From positions 1-35,319 of the forward strand of contig JANYJX010000002.1 of NCBI GenBank assembly GCA_025358355.1: a stretch of 35,319 bases of DNA. Reading direction: 5' to 3'. The notes beneath the pieces were generated by a model. It did not search any database, was not told the origin of the DNA, and saw nothing but the letters and a program-made list of their open reading frames with translations. Each line of letters begins with the position of its first letter. Within the stretch, counting starts at the first letter, position 1. Both the position numbers and the translations under genes were made by a program. This stretch comes from Actinomycetes bacterium. Its GTDB lineage: Bacteria > Actinomycetota > Thermoleophilia > Gaiellales > Gaiellaceae. Of this stretch, positions 24,939 through 32,354 are shown piece by piece.

Positions 24939-25879
24939 GCGCGCGCCCGCAGGAGCGCGGTCAGCTTCGGCACGACTTGCTCCACATCTCCCACAACGCC
25001 AAGGTCGGCGAAGTCGAAGATCGGCGCGTTCTGATCCTTGTTGATCGCGACGATCGTGCCGGAGCTCTGCATCCCGACCTTGTGCTGGATCGCGCCGGAG
25101 ATGCCGCACGCGATGTAGAGGCGCGGCGAGACCGACTTGCCCGTTTGCCCGACCTGGGCCGAGTACGGGTACCAGCCTGCATCGACGACCGCGCGGGTCG
25201 CGCCGACCGCGCCGCCGAGCTCCTTCGCTAGCGCTTCACAGAGCGAGAAGTTCTCGGCCCGGCCGAGGCCACGCCCGCCTGCCACGATTACATCCGCATC
25301 CTCGATCGACGGGCCTGACGACTCCTCGTGCGTTCGTTCGACGAGCTTCGCTAGCGACGAGAAACCCTGGAAGGTCGCGTCGAACGGGATCATGTTGGCT
25401 ACGCCCGCGGCCTCCGCCGGCTCGAACGCGCCTGCGCGGACGAGGCCGATGCGAGGCGTTCCCTTCCAGGCCACATCAACGACAACTGTGTCTCCAAACG
25501 CGGTTCGCGTCCCGATGAGGTCGCCGTCCTCGAGCCGCAAATCGGTGAGATCCCAGTTCAGCCCGGCGCCGAGTCGGGCGGCGAGGCCGGCGGCGACATC
25601 GGCGGCGAGGACCGAGGCGGCAAACAGGACAGTTTCGGCGCCGGTTTGCGCGACGAGCGCTTCGAGGGCATCGACCCGGGGTTGCGGAAGCGGCACAGCG
25701 AGCGCCGGGTCGTCGCACACGTAGACCGTCGCGCCACACGTAGCTGCGACAGCCTGGCCGGCGCCGAGCACGACTCCGGCGACATCGCCGCCGAGCGAGA
25801 GCGCCTTAGCGAGCACGCCCAGCGCGCCCTGCTGCAATACGCCGTCGTGGTGCTCGAGGAAGACGAGTGTCGGCGCCAT
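24935..25879 (-). CDS. etfA: Electron transfer flavoprotein alpha subunit (copy 2)
   Basis: 314 residues. FAD domain motifs: VAGGRGLGRAENFSLCEAL, SAQVGQTGKSVSPRLYIACG, ISGAIQHKVGMQ, AINKDQNAPIFDFADLG. ATG 25877-25879 shares a base with the etfB stop. The downstream partner is a classical ETF-QO, in contrast to the first ETF set, whose partner is the Fe-S/cytochrome-type EtfD. This set most likely serves acyl-CoA dehydrogenases encoded elsewhere (inference). Confidence 0.95.
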   Translation of the reverse strand: MAPTLVFLEHHDGVLQQGALGVLAKALSLGGDVAGVVLGAGQAVAATCGATVYVCDDPALAVPLPQPRVDALEALVAQTGAETVLFAASVLAADVAAGLAARLGAGLNWDLTDLRLEDGDLIGTRTAFGDTVVVDVAWKGTPRIGLVRAGAFEPAEAAGVANMIPFDATFQGFSSLAKLVERTHEESSGPSIEDADVIVAGGRGLGRAENFSLCEALAKELGGAVGATRAVVDAGWYPYSAQVGQTGKSVSPRLYIACGISGAIQHKVGMQSSGTIVAINKDQNAPIFDFADLGVVGDVEQVVPKLTALLRARA

Positions 25880-26655
25880 CAGGCGAGCTTTCTCTCGATG
25901 AGGTAGGCGACGATCTTCTCGGCGGCAGTGCCGTCGTCGTCGATGCGCACGCGGCCCGCCTTCGGCGCCGGCGGCGCAACTGCGACGACTCGCGTGCGCG
26001 ACCCAGCCTCTCCGCTCGCGTCCGCACCGAGGCCGAGATCGGCGAGCGAGAGCACGGCCTGCGGCTTCGCTTTCGCGCCCATGATCCCCTTCAGCGACGG
26101 GTAGCGCGGCTCGTTGATCGCGTCGGAGACCGCGACGACGGCGGGCAGCGGGGCAGTGATCCGGTCATAGCCGAACTCGGTCTGGCGCTTCCCCGTCACC
26201 GTGCCTGCCTCGATGGTGAGAGTGGCGACCTGCGAGATCAGGGGCCGGCGCAAGCGGTCGGCCACAGCTGCCCACAAGACGGCCCCGTCGCCATCGCTCG
26301 ACGCCTGGCCGAACAGCGTCAGGTCGGGCGCCTCGTTCGCGAGAACCGCCGCGAGCGCAGCGCTCGTGGCGAGCAGATCGGAGCCCGCGGCAGCATCGTC
26401 GGTGACGAGGATCGAGCGATCGACCCCCATCGCTAGAGCTTTGCGCAGCGAATCGGTCGCTTTCGCCGGCCCGAGCGTCACGACAACAACCTCTCCACCG
26501 TGCGCAGCCTGGATCCTGAGCGCTTCCTCGATCGCGTTGAGGTCGGTCGGGTTGAGCGCGCCCTCGCCGGTGCGGTCGAGGCGAAAGGTGCTCGCGTCGA
26601 GGCGCTTCTGCGCGGTCGCATCCGGCACGTGCTTCACGCAGACGGCGATCTTCAC
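25879..26655 (-). CDS. etfB: Electron transfer flavoprotein beta subunit (copy 2)
   Basis: 258 residues beginning VKIAVCVKHVPDATAQKRLD, with LTLFGQASSDGDGAVLW and LPAVVAVSDAINEPRYPSLKG in the conserved places. The GTG at 26653-26655 is chosen because homology starts here and TAGAGT lies 7 nt upstream, indicating a leaderless operon start; an upstream in-frame ATG would add an unrelated Arg-rich extension. It heads the operon etfB-etfA-ETF-QO-membrane protein. Confidence 0.95.
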   Translation of the reverse strand: MKIAVCVKHVPDATAQKRLDASTFRLDRTGEGALNPTDLNAIEEALRIQAAHGGEVVVVTLGPAKATDSLRKALAMGVDRSILVTDDAAAGSDLLATSAALAAVLANEAPDLTLFGQASSDGDGAVLWAAVADRLRRPLISQVATLTIEAGTVTGKRQTEFGYDRITAPLPAVVAVSDAINEPRYPSLKGIMGAKAKPQAVLSLADLGLGADASGEAGSRTRVVAVAPPAPKAGRVRIDDDGTAAEKIVAYLIERKLA

Positions 26656-26662
26656 GGGCGAG

Positions 26663-26668
26663 ACTCTA
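26663..26668 (-). promoter_or_regulatory. Likely -10 element of the second ETF operon (leaderless)
   Basis: TAGAGT on the minus strand, 7 nt before the etfB GTG; no ribosome binding site and no clear -35. Confidence 0.4.
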
Positions 26669-26704
26669 ACGACCGCGCTCGGAGCCGACGCCGGGGAGCG
26701 GACG

Positions 26705-26742
26705 GTCCTGGCATGCCGCGGGAATCGCCGGCATGCCAGGAC
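26705..26742 (-). terminator. Strong hairpin between two minus-strand operons
   Basis: Arms GTCCTGGCATGCCG (26705-26718) and CGGCATGCCAGGAC (26729-26742) are exact reverse complements around a 10-nt loop. It lies 7 nt past the stop of the 26750-27262 gene and upstream of etfB. It has no U tract, so it would be the I-shaped type often proposed in GC-rich actinobacteria. Being symmetric, it could also be an operator. Confidence 0.6.
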
Positions 26743-26749
26743 CTCGTGG

Positions 26750-27262
26750 TTAGGCCGTCGCGCGCTTCGCCGAGGCACGTGTCGCCGCGGCGGCCAGCGC
26801 CGAGACGACGAGGTGGAGAACGAGCAGCAACCCGGCCACCGCAGCCAGCCTGCCGTTCGACTCCTTCAGCTGATGCGCGAACTCGCGTCCGTCGCCGAGC
26901 GCGAACACGAGCCCGAACGCGACCACCGCCAGCAGAACCAGCCGAGCCGGTCGCAACCAGACGGCGGCCGCCAAGGTCAGTGACGCGATGACGGCGATGA
27001 TACTGAGCGCTTTCGATTCGGTGTTGACGCCGAGAATGCGCGAGCCGGTCTCGGCCGAAGTGGCGTGTTCGGCTGGTTTCGGCTTCGAGCTTTCGCCGCC
27101 GATCTCGCCGGTCGTCTCGCCGCCGGTCGCCGCGGTCTTGGCCGCCGTCGACTCGTGGTGACGGTGGTGTCGTTCGATTGTCGAGCCGACCGCGAATAGG
27201 CAGCCGGTGATGACGAGCAGCAGCGCGAGCGCACCGCGCAGCAGCGTCAAGTGCGTCCTCAT
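26750..27262 (-). CDS. Unknown membrane or lipoprotein-like protein with a His-rich stretch
   Basis: 170 residues, family not recognised. The N-terminal hydrophobic segment LALLLVITGCLFAVGS has a lipobox-like C21. A low-complexity polar linker with ERHHRHHES and many T/E/G residues follows (about 29-77). Three more hydrophobic segments occupy about 84-101, 105-125 and 137-158. A strong AAGGAGG site precedes the ATG at 27260-27262. The His cluster could bind metal; that is only suggestive. It follows another unknown membrane protein by 66 nt. Confidence 0.7.
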   Translation of the reverse strand: MRTHLTLLRGALALLLVITGCLFAVGSTIERHHRHHESTAAKTAATGGETTGEIGGESSKPKPAEHATSAETGSRILGVNTESKALSIIAVIASLTLAAAVWLRPARLVLLAVVAFGLVFALGDGREFAHQLKESNGRLAAVAGLLLVLHLVVSALAAAATRASAKRATA

Positions 27263-27328
27263 CTTGAACCTCCTTGGCTCGAGGACGAAACGGTCAGAAT
27301 TCGCTGTGGCCCCGTTGAGGGCACGGGT

Positions 27329-27904
27329 CTACCGGACTGGTGGGCCGCGTTGCGTGTAGCCGAGCGCAAGCGCAGGGATCCGCCGCGGCAGCCAGCCAAC
27401 CGCAGGCAGCACGAGCGCCAGCCGCCGGGAAAACGCGACGACGGGACGCCTGGCAAGTGCACGCACGATCCCGCGCGCGACGCGAACCAGCAGCCGGGCG
27501 AGCAGGAACGCCGCCAGCCCGAACGGGATTTGGAGCCCGATGCCGACCAGAAAGCGCGGCTCGAATGCTGCGCTGAACGGCGCGGCCTCCGCGCGAAGCA
27601 AGCGCTCGGCGAGCTCCTGGATGCTGAAGGCAAGCGGTGGCAGCCAGAAGAAGATCGCGGCCGACGCTCCGGCTCGCTGGCGGCCACGGAGCAAGCTCCA
27701 GCCGGCAGCGATCGCGAGAGCCGCCACGAGGCCCAGGATGACAACCCACTGCCCGGCGACGCCGGAGCTCGATCGCTCCGCGACCTCGCCGCCGTGCTCA
27801 CCTACCGGCGCGTCACCGAACAATCCCGCGGCTACGTGCGCCCCGAGCGACCCCGCGACGATCAGCGGCACGACCAGCAGCCAGGGCAGACGGCGACGCA
27901 TCAT
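27329..27904 (-). CDS. Unknown membrane protein
   Basis: 191 residues, family not recognised. Hydrophobic segments are at about 7-29 (WLLVVPLIVAGSLGAHVAAG), 51-71, 84-94 and 121-143, with an Arg-rich C terminus. Two adjacent ATGs are possible (27902-27904 or 27899-27901). It lies 19 nt after the aldo/keto reductase and just before the His-rich membrane protein; the two small membrane proteins probably act together. Confidence 0.6.
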   Translation of the reverse strand: MMRRRLPWLLVVPLIVAGSLGAHVAAGLFGDAPVGEHGGEVAERSSSGVAGQWVVILGLVAALAIAAGWSLLRGRQRAGASAAIFFWLPPLAFSIQELAERLLRAEAAPFSAAFEPRFLVGIGLQIPFGLAAFLLARLLVRVARGIVRALARRPVVAFSRRLALVLPAVGWLPRRIPALALGYTQRGPPVR

Positions 27905-27923
27905 GCGGAGGGTACGACCTCGC

Positions 27924-28904
27924 TCACCAGAGTTGGTGGACTTGCGGCGCGATCCGCTGGCGGTAGAGCGCCGCGATCGTCTGCAGCGTGGCGTCAGGCA
28001 ACGGCGGCAGGTCGGCAGCTGCGGCGTTCGCGCGGGCCTGCTCCGGCGTCTTCGCGCCGGGGATGATCGTCGAGACGGCGTCGAAACCGAGGATCCAACG
28101 CAGCGCGAGTTGCGCCAGCGTCGCGCCCTCGGGCACGAGCTCGCGCAGCTGCTCGACGACCTCGAGACCTTTCTCGTAGTCGACGCCTGAGAACGTCTCG
28201 CCCTTGTCGAACTGCTCGCCTTGGCGGTTGAACGCGCGATGGTCGTCGTCGGCGAACGTCGACGCGCGAACGAACTTCCCGGTCAGCAGCCCGGAAGCGA
28301 GCGGCACGCGGACGATCACGCCCACATCACGCGCACGCGCCTGCTCGAAGAACAGCTCGGCGGGCCGCTGGCGGAAGATATTGAAGATGATCTGGACGGT
28401 CGCGACCCCTGGGAACTCGATTGCCTTCAACGCCTCTTCGACCTTCTCGACGCTGACCCCGTACGCGCGGATCAGGCCTTCCTCGACAAGCCGGTCGCAC
28501 GCCTCGAAGACGGACGGCGTGTAGTAGGCGTCCCATGGCGGGCAGTGCAGCTGAACCAGATCAACCGTGTCGACGCCGAGATTCTCGAGCGAGCGATCGA
28601 GCCAGCCGCGCAGGTTCTCGTAGCTGTAGTTCGCGACTTCTTGCGCCGCGCGGCGGCCGAACTTCGTCGCGACAACGAGCGGCTCGGAGCGCTCCTCGAG
28701 GAGCCCTGCAATCAGCCGCTCGGAATGTCCGTCGCCGTACACATCGGAGGTGTCGAAGAACTTGACGCCGGCGTCGACCGCAGCATCCATCGCCGCGCGT
28801 GAGACGCCGTCGTCGGTCTCGCCCCAGCTCCCGCCGATCGCCCAGGCGCCGAAGCCGATCTCCGAAACGTCGCGGCCGGTCTTCCCAAGTCGCCGTGCGT
28901 TCAC
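27924..28904 (-). CDS. Aldo/keto reductase
   Basis: NADPH-dependent carbonyl reductase of the (beta/alpha)8 AKR fold, 326 residues. The catalytic tetrad is visible: D51 (FFDTSD), Y56 (DVYGDG), K81 (VVATKFG) and H120 (LVQLHCP). The cofactor-binding tail is STIIPGAKTPEQARANAAA. The start is GTG at 28902-28904, with TAGATT 7 nt upstream and no ribosome binding site. The in-frame ATG far upstream would run through the divergent intergenic region and is rejected. The substrate is unknown. Confidence 0.93.
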   Translation of the reverse strand: MNARRLGKTGRDVSEIGFGAWAIGGSWGETDDGVSRAAMDAAVDAGVKFFDTSDVYGDGHSERLIAGLLEERSEPLVVATKFGRRAAQEVANYSYENLRGWLDRSLENLGVDTVDLVQLHCPPWDAYYTPSVFEACDRLVEEGLIRAYGVSVEKVEEALKAIEFPGVATVQIIFNIFRQRPAELFFEQARARDVGVIVRVPLASGLLTGKFVRASTFADDDHRAFNRQGEQFDKGETFSGVDYEKGLEVVEQLRELVPEGATLAQLALRWILGFDAVSTIIPGAKTPEQARANAAAADLPPLPDATLQTIAALYRQRIAPQVHQLW

Positions 28905-28911
28905 GCTGCGG

Positions 28912-28917
28912 AATCTA
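28912..28917 (-). promoter_or_regulatory. Likely -10 element of the aldo/keto reductase (leaderless)
   Basis: TAGATT on the minus strand, 7 nt before the GTG at 28904. Confidence 0.4.
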
Positions 28918-28920
28918 CCG

Positions 28921-28942
28921 CGCGCCGCCTCGAAGCGGCGCG
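28921..28942. repeat. 8-bp inverted repeat between divergent genes
   Basis: CGCGCCGC (28921-28928), a 6-nt loop and GCGGCGCG (28935-28942). It sits just upstream of the -10 of the aldo/keto reductase and 38 nt before the split-barrel protein gene, a position suited to a regulator site. With such GC-rich arms, chance is a real alternative. Confidence 0.4.
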
Positions 28943-28980
28943 AGTTGCGGCCACGCCGCCGCTGCGGGAGACTGGCCGAG

Positions 28981-29592
28981 ATGGACAGCATGTTCCACGA
29001 GGGCAATCGCCAGCTACAGGAGAAGTTCGACACGGTTCGGCTCGCCGACCGGATCGAGGAGCGCAAGCTGCGCAACACGATCGACGACGACGATCGCGTG
29101 TTCATCGAGGCCGCGGACATGTTCTTCCTGGCCACGGCCGATGCGGACGGTCACCCGCAATGCTCGTACAAGGGCGGCGAGCCCGGCTTCGTGCGCGTGC
29201 TCGACGAGCGGACGATCGCCTTCCCGAGCTGGGACGGCAACGGCATGTACCTCTCCACCGGCAACGTCTTGGTCAACCCGCACGTCGGCCTGCTGTTCAT
29301 CGACTTCGAGCGGCGGAGTCGCATGCGCCTGAACGGCGTCGCGTCGATCGACGAAGCCGACCCATTGCTCGGCGCCTATCCCGAGACGCAGCTGGTTGTG
29401 CGCGTGCGCGCGACCGAGGTGTTCCCGAACTGCCCGCGCTACATCCACGAGTACCGGCTCGTCGAGCGCTCGCGCTTCACGCCGCACGAGGAGTGCGCGA
29501 CGCCGTCGCCGACGTGGAAGACGCGGGACTGGGCCAGCGACGTGCTCCCGGCCGGCGATCGCGCACTCGACCCCGACACCGAGATCCTCTAG
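28981..29592 (+). CDS. Pyridoxamine 5'-phosphate oxidase-like flavin split-barrel protein
   Basis: 203 residues. The split-barrel core spans FFLATADADGHPQCSYKGGEPGF, IAFPSWDGNGMYLSTGNVLVNPHVGLLFIDF and MRLNGVASI. The family binds FMN or F420; the reaction here is unknown. It starts with ATG at 28981 (a second ATG at 28990 is possible). Its TAG (29590-29592) overlaps the TAG of the convergent GNAT gene on the four bases CTAG. Confidence 0.85.
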   Translation: MDSMFHEGNRQLQEKFDTVRLADRIEERKLRNTIDDDDRVFIEAADMFFLATADADGHPQCSYKGGEPGFVRVLDERTIAFPSWDGNGMYLSTGNVLVNPHVGLLFIDFERRSRMRLNGVASIDEADPLLGAYPETQLVVRVRATEVFPNCPRYIHEYRLVERSRFTPHEECATPSPTWKTRDWASDVLPAGDRALDPDTEIL

Positions 29593-30470
29593 AGGTCGAG
29601 CACCCAGTTGTCGGCGCGGCGCACGGCGTGCATGCCGATGCGCTCATAGAACCGCAGCGCGTCCGTCTCGTTCGAGGAGTCGACGCCGAGGCCGACCGTT
29701 CGTAGGCCGCGCGCGTGTAGCTCGCGAAACGCCGAGCGAAGGAGCGACTCTCCGAGCCCGCGGCGGCGCCAGCGCGGCCGAACACCAATCGACTCGATCC
29801 AGCCGAGAGCCCTGTCGCCAAGATGCTCGGGGAACGGGAGAACGAAGCCGGCAAGATCGGCACCGTCCCAGGCCAGCAGCCAGAGTGAGGGGTCGAAGCC
29901 GCGGGCGCCGAGATAGAACTCGCGGAAACGCGATGGGGTCGCGGTGTGGAAGAACAGGTCCGACGCGAATGCTTCGTCGAGCGCTGCGCGGAGCGAATCG
30001 GCATCACCGTCGCGATACCCGCGCACCTCGATTCCCACAGGATGCGGCCGCACCTCGGGCGGAAGATCGCCCAGCTCGATCTGCATCGTGCACGCCGAGC
30101 GCCACAACCGGTAGCCGCACGCCGCGACGGCATCGACCAGCTCGGGCGTCGAATAGGTCTGCGTGCGCACGCGCGACAGGCCGGCGGCGCGAGCACTCCT
30201 CTCCGCCCACTCGAGGAACACCTCCCAGTGGCCCTGCGCCGCCACCTCGAGCGCCACCTCGCCGTTGTCGATCTCGATATCCCCATAGCCAACGATGCGA
30301 CCATCGACCTCGAGCACGCGGAGAGCGTCAGGCTCGAAATTCGGGTTGCGAGACCAGGAGACGATCTCCGCCGCGTCGATCGGCCGCGCATCGCCGTGCG
30401 CAAGCCGGTAGACGGCGACGACCTCGTCAGCGTCGCTCTCGCGCAGGGGCCGCAGAATGTCCGTGCTCAC
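29589..30470 (-). CDS. Tandem GNAT acetyltransferase
   Basis: 293 residues with two GNAT units. The N-terminal one (about 1-145) is degenerate: it keeps RVLEVDGRIVGYGDI, but its acetyl-CoA loop is not obvious. The C-terminal unit (about 150-293) has the canonical loop GVRPRWRRRGLGESLLRSAF, then LGVDSSNETDALRFYERIGM. The GTG at 30468-30470 overlaps the stop of the upstream small gene (GTGA). The architecture resembles MshD-type double GNATs, but the substrate cannot be inferred. Confidence 0.85.
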   Translation of the reverse strand: MSTDILRPLRESDADEVVAVYRLAHGDARPIDAAEIVSWSRNPNFEPDALRVLEVDGRIVGYGDIEIDNGEVALEVAAQGHWEVFLEWAERSARAAGLSRVRTQTYSTPELVDAVAACGYRLWRSACTMQIELGDLPPEVRPHPVGIEVRGYRDGDADSLRAALDEAFASDLFFHTATPSRFREFYLGARGFDPSLWLLAWDGADLAGFVLPFPEHLGDRALGWIESIGVRPRWRRRGLGESLLRSAFRELHARGLRTVGLGVDSSNETDALRFYERIGMHAVRRADNWVLDL

Positions 30471-30760
30471 GACGCGCCGAGCTCCTCGTCGAGGCGGGCG
30501 AGCCAGCTGGACCCGAGGCCGCTCGCGACGAGAACGTCGCGCCCGTGGGTCTCGGCGACCCACACCGCGTACGCGAGCCTGTCGAGATCGCCCGCGGCAA
30601 GAAACACAACGGCTGCCAGGATCCGCTCGGTGCTCTGCTTCTCGGCTTGCACTAACCGCAGCCCGGCGAGGCGGGCGAGAACGTCGTCCGCGGCGTCGCC
30701 GGCGAAGTCCCGACGCACCCGCGCCTCGAGCCGCGGTGACACTGGATGGCACGAACCCAT
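30467..30760 (-). CDS. Small hypothetical protein coupled to the GNAT gene
   Basis: 97 residues, soluble, Ala/Leu/Arg-rich and probably helical (RLEARVRRDFAGDAADDVLARL; TERILAAVVFLAAGDLDRL). No family recognised. ATG 30758-30760 is 4 nt after the SnoaL-like stop, and the stop overlaps the GNAT start by 4 bp, which supports it as a real gene. Confidence 0.65.
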   Translation of the reverse strand: MGSCHPVSPRLEARVRRDFAGDAADDVLARLAGLRLVQAEKQSTERILAAVVFLAAGDLDRLAYAVWVAETHGRDVLVASGLGSSWLARLDEELGAS

Positions 30761-30764
30761 TCAG

Positions 30765-31169
30765 TTACTCGACGCCGTGCTCGATCTGGCGGTCGTACTC
30801 GACCTGATCGAAGTTGCCGAGTGACGCCGCGATCAGCCGGTCGTCGCCGAGCGTCCATTCCTCGAACCCGCTGATCCGAACGCGGTTGCCGGTTCCGCCG
30901 GGGCCGGTGTTGCGGCCGACGAGCGTCCAGCGGTACTCGGCTGGCTCACCAGGGACGACCTTGTCGAGGAGCACGCGCAGGTCGGGAAACGCAGACATGA
31001 ACGACTGCGCGGCCTCGGTGATCGCATCCCGGCCAACCGAAGGCGCGCCGCCATTGATCGTGAGCGAACCGTCGACCGCGTAGTGCTCAGCGACGCGCGC
31101 GGGCTGCTGGCTACACCACGCGGCCGTGTAGCTCCGTGCGAACTCATGCAGCTGATCTGAGGTTGGCAT
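30765..31169 (-). CDS. SnoaL/NTF2-like protein
   Basis: 134 residues of the NTF2 cone fold: FARSYTAAWCSQQPARVAEHYAVDG, then a middle PSVGRDAITEAAQSFMSAFPDLRVLL helix-strand and a C-terminal sheet GGTGNRVRISGFEEWTLGDDRL. The start ATG (31167-31169) has a GGAAGAAG site. Such proteins are polyketide-cyclase-like or orphan small enzymes. It lies 10 nt after the broken racemase gene. Confidence 0.85.
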   Translation of the reverse strand: MPTSDQLHEFARSYTAAWCSQQPARVAEHYAVDGSLTINGGAPSVGRDAITEAAQSFMSAFPDLRVLLDKVVPGEPAEYRWTLVGRNTGPGGTGNRVRISGFEEWTLGDDRLIAASLGNFDQVEYDRQIEHGVE

Positions 31170-31179
31170 CGGCTTCTTC

Positions 31180-31872
31180 CTATGGTTGAAGTGCGCGAGT
31201 CACGACGGCGTGGACGAGCATGTCCAGCGGATTGACGAGGTCAGGCGCGTTCGCTTCGTCGCCGAGTAGCAGCGGAATCTCGGTGCAGCCGAGGATGATC
31301 CCGTCGACGCTACGCCCCCTCACCTCGTCGACCCCTCGCCGCGCTGCGCTGGCTGAGTCTGCGTTCTCGCGTCCCTCCATCACCTTGAGGATGGCGCTGT
31401 CGAGTCGTCCACGCAGGTCGCCCGCAATCGTCTCGGTAGTGAGACCCATCGCCTCCAGCGGCTGTGTACAGACGACCGGGTCGCCGAAGCCGAGGACACC
31501 GACACGCCGCCACTCTCGTCGCGGCACTTCGGCCAGAGTCGTGTCAACCATGCTGAGCACCTCGCACCCTGAAACCTGCTCGATTTCCGCCTGGAACAGA
31601 TGCACGAAGTTTGAGGTGATCACGATGAAGTCAGCCGTCGCGCCGACCTTCGCTGCCGCATCGAGCAGCGCGGGATGCGCGCGCAGCGGTCGCTCCGGTT
31701 CCCCGGTCCCGGTCGCGAGAAACGGCCGAAGCCGGTGGTAACAGACGACCAGCGGCGGGTAGCCGCCGTTCCCGTGCTGCGGGACGACCTGCTACGCGAC
31801 CATGAGCACGCGCGCCTCGAAATCCATCGTCGCCTGAGGCCCCAAGCCGCCAAGGACACCGCTTGTCTTCAC
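31180..31872 (-). pseudogene. Aspartate/glutamate racemase family gene interrupted by an in-frame TAG
   Basis: Reading from GTG at 31870-31872 gives VKTSGVLGGLGPQATMDFEA, the normal racemase N terminus. A TAG follows at codon 27 (31792-31794), then the same frame continues with QVVPQHGNGGYPPLVVCYHR and the rest of the family to 31180 (about 230 codons, full length). The second catalytic cysteine is present (codon 196, ILGCTEIP), but the first position reads ITSNF, Ser at codon 87, instead of Cys. A true nonsense mutation, a sequencing error or internal restart are all possible. Confidence 0.8.
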
Positions 31873-31914
31873 ACCGGCAACCTAGCGCGCGAGCGGCCGT
31901 AGGCGTCCACAGCC

Positions 31915-32208
31915 CTAGGCGGCAGCCACCGGGTCGGGCCTCACGACGACCGTGTCCGCGATTGGAATGATCTCCGTGATCGGGAGATCCGCGCGCGATG
32001 CGTGTTCGCGGCTCTTCTCCGGGCTGGACGCCTCGTAGATGCAGACGGTCCCGAGGCTGCCTGACTCCTCAGCGAGGACGTAGCTTCGGATCCAACGGAT
32101 GTCATCCGACATCTCGTCGTCACCAACGGTGGTCGATCGGGCGGCCGCCTCCTGTAGATCCTGCGGAGTGCCCCAGCCCTCACGACGGATGATCGCGTAC
32201 AACGCCAT
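31915..32208 (-). CDS. DUF4242-like small protein
   Basis: 97 residues of ferredoxin-like fold. The pattern DIRWIRSYVLAEESGSLGTV followed by CIYEASSPEKSREHASRADLP and ITEIIPI matches DUF4242, whose Streptomyces member is a nickel-binding protein. ATG 32206-32208 has a GGAAGGG ribosome binding site. The gene is divergent from the SQR-like flavoprotein. The 147-bp gap to it shows no other gene. Confidence 0.8.
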   Translation of the reverse strand: MALYAIIRREGWGTPQDLQEAAARSTTVGDDEMSDDIRWIRSYVLAEESGSLGTVCIYEASSPEKSREHASRADLPITEIIPIADTVVVRPDPVAAA

Positions 32209-32342
32209 ATGACCCTTCCCTTCTGGCGGTGGGACTGCCGGTTGGATCGATGCACCATCAGAACGCTTATCGGTGGAGAAGTCAAATGCCAAGTCCGTTG
32301 CCTCGCCGCCGCGCCCGCTGACGTAATCGGGCATCCGCGGTC

Positions 32343-32348
32343 TAGGAT
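32343..32348 (+). promoter_or_regulatory. Likely -10 element of the SQR-like gene (leaderless)
   Basis: TAGGAT lies 6 nt before the ATG at 32355. A CTGACG at 32318-32323 could be a -35 with a long spacer. No ribosome binding site is present. Confidence 0.45.
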
Positions 32349-32354
32349 CGCCGG

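Noticed and set aside
28905-29135. ATG-started extension of the aldo/keto reductase into the divergent region
   Set aside because: The extension overlaps the opposite-strand split-barrel gene and has no homology; the GTG at 28904 with its -10 element fits better.
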